DNA of 5,188 bases from Rhodospirillales bacterium (GTDB taxonomy: Bacteria; Pseudomonadota; Alphaproteobacteria; SMXQ01), in contig JAHEKA010000213.1 in the NCBI GenBank assembly GCA_024638585.1, forward strand, positions 1-5,188, given 5' to 3'. Shown here one piece after another: positions 1 to 5,009 of this stretch. The position numbers and the translations under genes are program-made. The first letter of the stretch is position 1. Each line of letters opens with the position of its first letter. The notes beneath the pieces were generated by a model, which had not been told where the DNA came from, ran no database searches, and was given only the letters and a program-made list of their open reading frames with translations.

Positions 1-39
1 TCGGTTTCTCACGCCTTGAATTGCGGGGGTGGGGCAAAG

Positions 40-65
40 GCGGCACGCCACCATGGGCGTGCCGC
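40..65 (-). terminator. Hairpin terminator after the CMD gene
   Basis: A perfect 10-bp inverted repeat (GCGGCACGCC at 40-49, GGCGTGCCGC at 56-65) encloses a 6-nt loop and starts 12 nt past the CMD stop codon. Read on the minus strand, the stem is followed by only a short T run (CTTTG), so it is a weak match to a classical rho-independent terminator. Its position at the end of a four-gene run and its stability make a 3'-end or mRNA-stabilising role likely. Confidence 0.6.
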
Positions 66-77
66 ACCCCGGCCGGA

Positions 78-629
78 TTACGCCGCGCGTGACGTCTCAA
101 GGGCGACCTTGGGGAAGTCGATCTCGGTTTGCGCCACGTGGTTGAAGTAATTGGTGAAAATGTTCGCGGCCACGTTGGCGACGATTTCGACGATTGCCTC
201 GTCGTCGTGTCCGGCGGCACGTACGGTCGCAAGATCCTCATCGCTGACAAGGCCGCCCTTGTCGACGATCTGGCGCGCGAACACCAACGCGGCGTCGAGC
301 TTGGCATCGCTCGATCGGCCACGGAGGCGTTCGGCAATCTCAGGCTCATCGACCTGCAGGCTCCTGGAAACCGCTGCATGGGCAGAGGCGCAGTACTCGC
401 AGGAATTGGCGCCGGCAACCGCGAGGGCGATTGCCTCCCTGCTCTTGGCATCGAAGCGGCCTCCGGACAACGCCTCGCCGAAGCCGAGATACGCCTTCAG
501 GGCGGCAGGCGCGTTGGCCATGATCCGCAGGATGTTGGGTGCCATGCCGAGCTTGCTCTGCACGGCATCCAGCAACTCCTTGGGCTCGCCTGTGGCGGTG
601 GACGGGTCGATGGGGGATATTCTGGACAT
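78..629 (-). CDS. AhpD-like carboxymuconolactone decarboxylase family protein
   Basis: A 183-residue cytoplasmic protein of the CMD/AhpD superfamily. Seen in the sequence: a family-typical N-terminus, Glu65, and the motif C77-E-Y-C80-A-S-A-H84. The Glu-to-first-Cys spacing of 12 and the CxxCxxxH pattern match the AhpD active site, where the cysteine pair reduces hydroperoxides with help from Glu and His. The C-terminus (about 157-173, ending NHVAQTEIDF) is the helix typical of this family. From family knowledge, a peroxidase-like or thiol-disulfide role is more likely than true carboxymuconolactone decarboxylation, which does not use this cysteine pair. The start is fixed by AGGAGA (complement of 636-641), 6 nt before ATG and preceded by a run of A. 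It is the last gene of the minus-strand set, 37 nt after the membrane protein gene, with a hairpin just beyond its TAA. Substrate unknown. Confidence 0.92.
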   Translation of the reverse strand: MSRISPIDPSTATGEPKELLDAVQSKLGMAPNILRIMANAPAALKAYLGFGEALSGGRFDAKSREAIALAVAGANSCEYCASAHAAVSRSLQVDEPEIAERLRGRSSDAKLDAALVFARQIVDKGGLVSDEDLATVRAAGHDDEAIVEIVANVAANIFTNYFNHVAQTEIDFPKVALETSRAA

Positions 630-666
630 CGTATGTCTCCTTTTTTGGGGGTTGGGGGATACGCGG

Positions 667-1131
667 TTACTGAATGATGTGTGACCTGGACCCTGCGGTC
701 GCGTTGCCCAGCAGCCTGGTCCCGCGGCCGTCTCTTGGCGGCAGCTGCAGCACGGGATCGCACGGGGGGCACTTCGTTTCGTCCGGGGTAGTGATCATTC
801 CGACGACGAAGAGGAGGAGCGCCAACATGGCGTGGAACCAGTGGTCGGCGGCATCGATGCGCACGACGCCGGGAGCGAGATGAGCGCTGGTGAGGGATCC
901 CAGAATGGCAATGGCGAGAAAGGCGAGGCCCGTGCCCAGAATCGTGTTGCGCCTGTATCCGAGATGCCCGCCGACCCATAGGGCGAACCCGGCAACGATG
1001 TGCAGCAGGTTGTGAGTCGGATCGAGGGGAACGTCGATCGGGGCCAGGTCGGGATTGGGCAGGAAATCCAACAATCCGCCGATGATGAAGGCGCCGCCCA
1101 GGACCGGGGTAAGAAGTTTCGATGAAATCAT
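667..1131 (-). CDS. DUF4383-like four-helix membrane protein with CPPC tail
   Basis: A 154-residue inner-membrane protein with four predicted helices at roughly 6-23, 40-57, 62-82 and 97-114. The segment with DPTHNLLH (37-44) entering helix 2 and DHWFH (96-100) entering helix 4 resembles the DUF4383 family, whose function is not established. The Arg pair in the helix 2-3 loop (60-61) puts that loop in the cytoplasm by the positive-inside rule, so both termini would be cytoplasmic. Residues 115-154 form a hydrophilic tail that contains C121-P-P-C124, the only two cysteines in the protein. A CxxC pair could be redox-active or bind a metal, which is inference. The start is supported by AGGAG (complement of 1138-1142), 6 nt before ATG. 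The gene lies 70 nt after the YHS gene, separated from it by a long hairpin, and 37 nt before the CMD gene. Confidence 0.82.
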   Translation of the reverse strand: MISSKLLTPVLGGAFIIGGLLDFLPNPDLAPIDVPLDPTHNLLHIVAGFALWVGGHLGYRRNTILGTGLAFLAIAILGSLTSAHLAPGVVRIDAADHWFHAMLALLLFVVGMITTPDETKCPPCDPVLQLPPRDGRGTRLLGNATAGSRSHIIQ

Positions 1132-1152
1132 GGCTTGCTCCTGATCTGGGGG

Positions 1153-1190
1153 GGCCGTGGGCGGCGGAGGGGAGGACGCCGCCCACGGCC
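1153..1190 (-). repeat. 14-bp perfect hairpin between the YHS and DUF4383 genes
   Basis: GGCCGTGGGCGGCG (1153-1166) and its exact reverse complement (1177-1190) enclose a 10-nt loop. In the minus-strand transcript the hairpin follows the YHS stop by about 11 nt and ends about 10 nt before the Shine-Dalgarno of the membrane protein. No T run follows, only C, so a simple terminator is unlikely. An mRNA-processing or 3'-protection element that sets different YHS and DUF4383 levels fits better. The loop in the transcript (UCCUCCCCUC) is pyrimidine-rich and could pair briefly with a Shine-Dalgarno core, which is speculative. A further 7-bp inverted repeat (1191-1197 with 1216-1222) surrounds the YHS stop codon. 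Confidence 0.75.
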
Positions 1191-1201
1191 GATCCGGGCT
1201 C

Positions 1202-1699
1202 TTAGCTGAGGGAGGCCGGATCCTTGTGCTTGATCTTGGTCCAGGACTTCACCGCCTTCTTGATGTTGCCGGGGATGTCCTTGAGCCAGGTCCTTTGGAT
1301 CTCGCGGTTCAAGTTCAGGTAAAGCTTGCCGTCGACGATCCTCCAGTACCGGGGATCGCCATCGAACTTGGCACCGACGGAAACGCCATAGGCGCAGAAG
1401 CCGCCAAAGGCCGGGACGTACTTTTCTGGACTCTTCTTGAACGCCCGCATATGGGCCGCGTTGGCGAAACGATAGGTCGCGCCGCCATGGACAACGGAAT
1501 ACGTGGCCGTGCCTTGTACCGCCTTCTTTTGCGTGAAATAGGCGACCGGGTCGAAACCGTGGACCGCGAGTCCCGGGCCTTTGAGGGTTCGGCCGGGAGC
1601 GACGTTGATTTCGGCCGCGGCGAAGGCCGAGGAGACCGCGCTTCCAAGCACGGCAACGGCCATAGCGGCAGAGACTGCCAGGGTTTTCCACTTGCTCAT
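1202..1699 (-). CDS. Exported YHS-domain protein
   Basis: A 165-residue protein with a clear Sec signal peptide: Lys3 and Lys5, a hydrophobic core at about 7-22, and a probable cleavage after AFA near residue 27. The mature part holds a YHS domain: GFDPVAYF at 48-55, YRFANAAHMRAF at 76-87 followed by SPEKYVPAFGGFCAYGVS to about 107, then KLYLNLN at 125-131. YHS domains occur in metal-handling proteins and as stand-alone periplasmic proteins of uncertain role. A single Cys (C102) lies in the conserved FGGFCAYG segment. The C-terminal 30 residues are basic and helical, which is common in this exported subfamily. The start is fixed by AGGAGA (complement of 1706-1711), 6 nt before ATG, and by the signal peptide beginning there. 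It is second in the minus-strand set, 67 nt after the VOC gene. Its presence means that part of this pathway acts in the periplasm. The ligand is unknown. Confidence 0.9.
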   Translation of the reverse strand: MSKWKTLAVSAAMAVAVLGSAVSSAFAAAEINVAPGRTLKGPGLAVHGFDPVAYFTQKKAVQGTATYSVVHGGATYRFANAAHMRAFKKSPEKYVPAFGGFCAYGVSVGAKFDGDPRYWRIVDGKLYLNLNREIQRTWLKDIPGNIKKAVKSWTKIKHKDPASLS

Positions 1700-1766
1700 C
1701 GAATTTCTCCTTTCGAGGGGGTTTGAGCGTTAGGTGAATGCGGGAGCGGTGAAGCGAATCGCCGGC

Positions 1767-2174
1767 TCACGCGGTGGCGATGAACTCCATGCGGATGCCA
1801 CCCGGGATCGCGCACATCATGTGAGTGACCGGGCCGCCACCGAGGGATTCGGGGTTGAACTCGATATCGACGCCTTCGGTGTCACCGAGCTTCCGGCGCA
1901 GGTCCTCAAGGACATCTGCGTTGCCCACCTTGAGGGCGAGGTGGTGCAGCCCGATGGCGTTCTTGCGGTCGAAGGGGGTTGCCGAGACAGGGTCGGAAGC
2001 CTGCCACAAGGTGATCATGGTGGTGCCGTCGGTCAGGAAAACGGCGGGGTAGTCGGGGACTTCTCCGACCTGGTCAAAGCCCAGCGTCTCGACGAAGAAC
2101 GACCGGGTCTCGGAGAGGTTCGGGACTGTCAATCCGACGTGATGGGCACCTTCCGTAAGGGGCGTGTTTGACAT
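1767..2174 (-). CDS. VOC (glyoxalase/dioxygenase-fold) family protein
   Basis: A 135-residue single-unit vicinal oxygen chelate protein with two beta-alpha-beta-beta-beta modules. The first starts at HHVGLTV (11-17) and the second at HHLALKV (77-83). Likely metal ligands are His12, His78 and Glu130 (in RMEFIA), the 2-His-1-Glu set of the fold. The position that supplies a fourth ligand (Glu) in glyoxalase I lies in TMITLWQ (52-58) and has no acidic residue. This makes a true glyoxalase I less likely than a dioxygenase-like, isomerase-like or binding role. The frame stays open upstream to 2300, but the start at 2174 is chosen because AGGAGA (complement of 2181-2186) lies 6 nt before it and the family N-terminus begins there. 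It is the first gene of the minus-strand set, divergent from the LysR gene and the most probable direct target of that regulator. Substrate unknown. Confidence 0.88.
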   Translation of the reverse strand: MSNTPLTEGAHHVGLTVPNLSETRSFFVETLGFDQVGEVPDYPAVFLTDGTTMITLWQASDPVSATPFDRKNAIGLHHLALKVGNADVLEDLRRKLGDTEGVDIEFNPESLGGGPVTHMMCAIPGGIRMEFIATA

Positions 2175-2180
2175 GTTGTG

Positions 2181-2186
2181 TCTCCT
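2181..2186 (-). promoter_or_regulatory. Ribosome binding site deciding the VOC start
   Basis: The minus strand reads AGGAGA here, 6 nt before ATG at 2174. The same motif and spacing precede the CMD (636-641), YHS (1706-1711) and exported small-protein (4672-4677) genes. This argues against the longer VOC frame opening at 2300, which would run through the operator region. Confidence 0.8.
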
Positions 2187-2197
2187 CAAGATTTCGA

Positions 2198-2214
2198 TGT
2201 TCTGGTTTCGAACA
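2198..2214. promoter_or_regulatory. Candidate LysR-type box, TGTTC-N7-GAACA
   Basis: TGTTC (2198-2202) and GAACA (2210-2214) form a perfect 5-bp dyad around 7 nt and contain T-N11-A (T2200, A2212) inside TTC-N7-GAA, the classical shape of a LysR-family binding site. It lies in the divergent region between the regulator and the VOC gene, where such boxes normally sit. It starts only 24 nt from the VOC ATG, so it may overlap the VOC transcription start. No convincing sigma-70 hexamers could be placed for the VOC promoter. Confidence 0.5.
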
Positions 2215-2223
2215 TTGTTCGAA
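2207..2223. promoter_or_regulatory. Perfect 17-bp palindrome TTCGAACATTGTTCGAA
   Basis: Two 8-bp arms that are exact reverse complements flank one central T (2215). The right half supplies another TGTTC (2216-2220), so three half-sites alternate: TGTTC, GAACA, TGTTC. The palindrome shares its GAACA arm with the candidate LysR box, so the two dyads cannot both be fully occupied in the same way. It could be an operator for the LysR protein or for a second dimeric regulator. Confidence 0.55.
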
Positions 2224-2270
2224 TGGACGTGCGTTACCGTGACGAGAGGTAAAGTGAGGCTTTTCCTGAT

Positions 2271-2307
2271 CTGAATGAATGGGCATAATCTGCAATTCAT
2301 TATTCAG
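2271..2307 (+). promoter_or_regulatory. AT-rich LysR leader with inverted ATTCA elements and possible -10
   Basis: CTGAAT (2271-2276) and ATTCAG (2302-2307) bracket a locally AT-rich stretch that also holds the dyad ATAAT/ATTAT (2285-2289, 2299-2303). CATAAT (2284-2289) is a reasonable -10 hexamer for the LysR gene. The -35 position 17 nt upstream (2261-2266, TTTTCC) is poor, so the promoter is only a candidate. The location just before the regulator gene would suit autoregulation. Confidence 0.3.
2293..2306 (+). repeat. 14-bp repeat CAATTCATTATTCA, copy 1
   Basis: Exact 14-bp match to 2884-2897, in the same orientation. It contains a tandem ATTCA-N2-ATTCA. This copy lies in the leader of the LysR gene, next to its putative promoter. 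Confidence 0.6.
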
Positions 2308-2322
2308 AAAAATGGAATGATC

Positions 2323-3222
2323 ATGGATCGCTTCCACACCATGACGGTCTTCGCCAATGTCGCCGATGAGGGCGGTTTCGCGCCGGCGGCGCGGCGTCTC
2401 AACATGTCTCCGCCTTCGGTCACCCGGGCCGTCTCGGAACTCGAGGAGCGCCTGGGCTGCCGCCTGCTGCACCGCACGACCCGGTCGGTCAAACTGACCG
2501 AAGCCGGCGAGCGCTATTTGGCGGATTGCCGGAAGATCCTTGCCGAGGTCGAAGAAGCGGACCGGCACGCGGCCGGCATCCATGCCGCGCCCCGCGGATC
2601 GGTATCGGTGTCTGCTCCGCTCTTGTTCGGCTGCATGGTCGTGACACCAATCCTGCTGGACTTGATAGACCGGTACTCCGAGATCTCCGTCCGCACGCTG
2701 TTCGTAGACCGGATCGTTCACCTCCTGGACGAAGGGATCGATGTCGTCGTGCGTATCGCGGACTTGCCCGACTCTGCGCTTTCGGCGATCTATGTCGGCT
2801 CTGTGCGACGTGTGTTGTGTGCCGCGCCCAGCTACTTGGCCGAGCATGGCGTGCCCCGCGATCTGTCCGATCTTGACCGCCACCAATTCATTATTCACAC
2901 CGCCATGACACCCGGTGGCGAATGGGCCTTCGACGACAATGGCCGAAGTCAGGGCTATCGCCCGAACTCTCGCCTTTTACTGAACAACGGCGATGCCGCT
3001 ATCAAGGCCGCGACCCAAGGGCATGGGATTACCCGCGTGCTTTCCTATCAGGTCGCGCCATTGATCGAGTCCGGGGCGCTGGAGATTGTGTTGGAGCATT
3101 TGGAGCCTCCACCGGCCCCGGTGCATGTTCTGCACAAGGAACCCGGTCAGACCTCGGCCCGGGTGCGTGCGGTTGTCGACCACATGGTCGAGCACCTGAG
3201 GAAATGCCCCGATCTCGCCTAG
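2323..3222 (+). CDS. LysR-type transcriptional regulator
   Basis: A 299-residue protein of normal LysR length. The N-terminal winged helix-turn-helix covers about 3-61, with recognition region AARRLNMSPPSVTRAVSELE (22-41), then LLHRTTRSVKLTEAGERYL (48-66). A linker helix runs to about 88, followed by a periplasmic-binding-protein-like effector domain (about 91-295). Family-typical landmarks are GSVSVSAPLLFG (92-103), DEGIDVVVRIADLPDSAL (136-153) and VLCAAPSYLAEHGVP (164-178), as in the CrgA-like subgroup. The start at 2323 is preferred over the in-frame ATG codons at 2275 and 2317 because the family N-terminus (MDRFHTM) begins there. A weak GGA lies 6 nt before it. It is divergent from the VOC gene (148 bp apart) and convergent with the hydrolase gene (26 bp apart). 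By family habit it should control the divergent operon and itself in response to a small molecule, whose identity is unknown. Confidence 0.95.
   Translation: MDRFHTMTVFANVADEGGFAPAARRLNMSPPSVTRAVSELEERLGCRLLHRTTRSVKLTEAGERYLADCRKILAEVEEADRHAAGIHAAPRGSVSVSAPLLFGCMVVTPILLDLIDRYSEISVRTLFVDRIVHLLDEGIDVVVRIADLPDSALSAIYVGSVRRVLCAAPSYLAEHGVPRDLSDLDRHQFIIHTAMTPGGEWAFDDNGRSQGYRPNSRLLLNNGDAAIKAATQGHGITRVLSYQVAPLIESGALEIVLEHLEPPPAPVHVLHKEPGQTSARVRAVVDHMVEHLRKCPDLA
2884..2897 (+). repeat. 14-bp repeat CAATTCATTATTCA, copy 2
   Basis: Second exact copy of the 14-mer, inside the LysR coding sequence in the codons for QFIIH (residues 188-192). It reads in the same frame as copy 1, which would also encode QFII if translated. 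An intragenic operator or chance are the two explanations. Confidence 0.5.
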
Positions 3223-3248
3223 CGGCGGCAGCGCTGGTTCGCTCGCCT

Positions 3249-4316
3249 CTACGTGTTCGGTTTCTGGCGGGCTGTGGGCCGCCGATAGCCAAGCTTATCC
3301 GGGCGAGGACCGGGTGGCCTTGGGCGCGGATTGGATTCCCTGCGTGGCCTAGGTCGGCTCTCCAGTTTCAGGAAATCAATGACGAGCTCCGTTACATCGT
3401 CGGGCGCATCTTCCGGGCTGTAGTGGGACGCGTCCGGAAGCAGATGGATTGGGCCATCGGGAAAGAGCGCGCGGAAAAGCGGCAGGAAATGGTCTGCGTG
3501 CAGGGTGCAATCCAGTGCGCCCCAGATCGCCATGGCAGGCTTTCTTGCGATTTCCGCCTTCGCTTGCGGAGAGGGGTCTTCGAATCTGTGGGCACCCGTC
3601 GCGAATCCCTTGGCCCATCCGATGGCTCCGGCCGATTCCGCCGGTGTCGGGAACGGAGCGGCATAGGCCCCGATCCACGTGTCGGTCGCGATTTCGTTGC
3701 GGACGAAGCCGTTCAGCTTGAGGGTCGACAAGGCGTTGTAATTCAGATGCCCCAGGACCTCTTCAAGGATGCCCTGCCGTTCAGCCTTCGAGATCCACTG
3801 GAACCAAGGTGAAGCGCTGGCATTTGCCGTCACGCGGGACATCAGGTCTGGGTGTCCGAAGGGGACCGGCGCATTCACCGACACGATTCGCTTGATCCGC
3901 TCCGGATAGCGGGCCGCCAGGCCCATTCCGGTGGGACCGCCAAAATCATGCATGACGAGCGTAATATCGCGCAGGTCGAGGTCCAATACGAACGCTTCCA
4001 GATTATCGATGTGATCCTGAAGCCAGTAGGTTCGGTCCCTCGGTGTCGCGCTTTTTCCGAATCCCATGTGGTCGGGCGCAACCACGCGGGCAAGCCTCGA
4101 CCAGGCCAGAATCTGCCGTCTGAACAGATAGGCCCATGTGGGCTCGCCGTGAAGCAGCAAAAGTGTTTCCGGGCCATCGCCTTCATCGACGTAATGCATC
4201 CTGAACCCGGGCGCTTCCGTGTAGTGGGCTCTAAAAGGCCAGGTTCCATCGAATCTCTCATTGCCCGCCACCGGCGGTGGCGGCGCTGCATCCGTCAGTT
4301 GGGATTGTGCGTACAT
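3249..4316 (-). CDS. Haloalkane-dehalogenase-like alpha/beta hydrolase
   Basis: A 355-residue alpha/beta hydrolase. Seen: the oxyanion segment HGEPTWAYLFR (56-66), APDHMGFGKS (80-89), the nucleophile elbow HDFGG with Asp124, the acid in WGALD (Asp269) and the base in ASHYSPEDAP (His298). The Asp nucleophile and the HGEPTW motif resemble haloalkane dehalogenase DhlA, where a Trp follows the nucleophile and helps bind halide. Here it is Phe125. Cap-domain Trp171 and Trp174 could partly substitute. Activity could be dehalogenation, epoxide hydrolysis or another hydrolysis. No signal peptide is seen. Residues about 317-355 form a Pro/Arg-rich tail beyond the normal end of the fold. The start at 4316 is chosen over the upstream in-frame ATG at 4388 because GGAGG (complement of 4327-4331) precedes it and the longer form would overlap the upstream gene. 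It is the last gene of the second minus-strand set, 52 nt after the exported small protein. Confidence 0.88.
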   Translation of the reverse strand: MYAQSQLTDAAPPPPVAGNERFDGTWPFRAHYTEAPGFRMHYVDEGDGPETLLLLHGEPTWAYLFRRQILAWSRLARVVAPDHMGFGKSATPRDRTYWLQDHIDNLEAFVLDLDLRDITLVMHDFGGPTGMGLAARYPERIKRIVSVNAPVPFGHPDLMSRVTANASASPWFQWISKAERQGILEEVLGHLNYNALSTLKLNGFVRNEIATDTWIGAYAAPFPTPAESAGAIGWAKGFATGAHRFEDPSPQAKAEIARKPAMAIWGALDCTLHADHFLPLFRALFPDGPIHLLPDASHYSPEDAPDDVTELVIDFLKLESRPRPRRESNPRPRPPGPRPDKLGYRRPTARQKPNT

Positions 4317-4368
4317 TGCTGGGCGTCCTCCGCGTTGAGGGGTTGGTTTGAAAGGAGAGCGGCTGGAT

Positions 4369-4665
4369 TCAGACGCCTTCGCCGCCAACCTGGGTTATGC
4401 CCTGCCAATATTGGCCCTCCGCCACGAGGCAACTGCGCCCCTGGGCGTCGGTGGACAGGATCGTCCAGGAACCAGACTTGCTGACGAACAGCTCCACCAT
4501 GCGCCCGCCATTGGACGCAAGTCCGCGCCCCGATACCCTCTCCTTGAACTGCGCCTCGAGCGCACCGACGGCACGTGTGCGGAGCTCGCAAACGTTTTCG
4601 GCCCGCGGCGAGGCGGCAAAGCCGGACAGGACCAAAGCCATAACGAGACTGCTGATGATCTTCAT
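4369..4665 (-). CDS. Small exported two-cysteine protein of unknown function
   Basis: A 98-residue protein with a signal peptide: Lys2, a hydrophobic core at about 4-18, and a probable cleavage after PRA at 22. The mature 76 residues contain just two cysteines, C26 (in NVCELR) and C79 (in GRSCLVA), likely a disulfide in the periplasm. A segment at about 57-84 (MVELF, GSWTIL, GRSCLVAEGQ) has the alternating look of a short beta-sheet domain. Similar small exported proteins seem common in proteobacteria, but I know of no assigned function. AGGAGA (complement of 4672-4677), 6 nt before the ATG at 4665, fixes the start. An in-frame ATG at 4683 would add six residues and lacks this site. The gene starts 14 nt after the stop of the CMD-like gene, so the two are probably co-transcribed and perhaps translationally coupled. 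Confidence 0.78.
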   Translation of the reverse strand: MKIISSLVMALVLSGFAASPRAENVCELRTRAVGALEAQFKERVSGRGLASNGGRMVELFVSKSGSWTILSTDAQGRSCLVAEGQYWQGITQVGGEGV

Positions 4666-4679
4666 TTCGCTTCTCCTAT

Positions 4680-5009
4680 TCACCTGGCGCCGCTCACTGA
4701 GAGTGCCCCGTGCCCATGGCCTTTTCGCTTCATCGACGGCCGCTGGATTTCCGTGCCTGCAACGTAGTTGAGGTAGGAGGCGGCGGTCCGTTCTCCGATG
4801 CTCGAAGCGATCTCCTGGATGTCGGCGTCCTCGTAGAAGGCGTCGACCGCCCGGTCCAAGCTCTGCTTTTCACGGTGGACCAGGGCGTCGGGCGCCTCCA
4901 TGCCGACAAGCAGGGCGAGGCGCTCATGAGCACCGGTCACACGCCGAAGTTTTTCTTCCAGACTGGGGGAACTGTTGCTCGAGCCCTGAGAAATCGCTTT
5001 TTCCAACAT
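4680..5009 (-). CDS. Small Cys-free protein with CMD-like C-terminus
   Basis: A 109-residue protein whose C-terminal part (about 63-91, through SYLNYVAGTEIQRP) matches the closing segment of the CMD protein in this window (about 144-173, with NYFNHVAQTEIDFP). Residues 25-43 (GAHERLALLVGMEAPDALV) may correspond to the region after the CMD active site, with His28 at the place of the catalytic His. There is no cysteine anywhere in the protein, so the CxxC chemistry is absent. The N-terminus (6-18) is Ser-rich and polar, and the C-terminal tail contains KRKGHGHG (94-101). AAGGAG (complement of 5016-5021), 6 nt before the ATG at 5009, supports this start over the in-frame ATG at 5036. The proper ribosome site and intact frame argue against simple decay. 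It may be a reduced CMD-family partner or regulator, or a remnant. It is first of the second minus-strand set. Confidence 0.65.
   Translation of the reverse strand: MLEKAISQGSSNSSPSLEEKLRRVTGAHERLALLVGMEAPDALVHREKQSLDRAVDAFYEDADIQEIASSIGERTAASYLNYVAGTEIQRPSMKRKGHGHGALSVSGAR

Noticed and set aside
641..658. G-quadruplex in TTTTTTGGGGGTTGGGGG
   Set aside because: Only two G runs are present, so an intramolecular quadruplex is not supported.
129..684. Two plus-strand open frames opposite the CMD gene
   Set aside because: The minus-strand product has a clear CMD active site and ribosome site; the plus-strand products resemble no family.
2198..2220. SOS (LexA) box
   Set aside because: GTTC-N7-GAAC is inverted rather than the direct GTTC-N7-GTTC of alphaproteobacteria, and GAAC-N3-GTTC has one base fewer between arms than the Gram-positive GAAC-N4-GTTC form. 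No SOS gene is nearby.
2074..2898. Long minus-strand open frame across the divergent region and the LysR gene
   Set aside because: Antisense shadow of the LysR gene that would also cross the operator region; low-complexity Arg/His-rich product and no ribosome site.
3265..3283. Terminator hairpin GGCGG/CCGCC between the converging genes
   Set aside because: Only a 5-bp stem with no T run, and it lies inside the hydrolase coding sequence.
2922..3812. Long plus-strand open frame spanning the 3' part of the LysR gene and the hydrolase gene
   Set aside because: It overlaps two well-supported genes in other frames, has no recognisable domain, and its length is explained by GC-rich codon bias.
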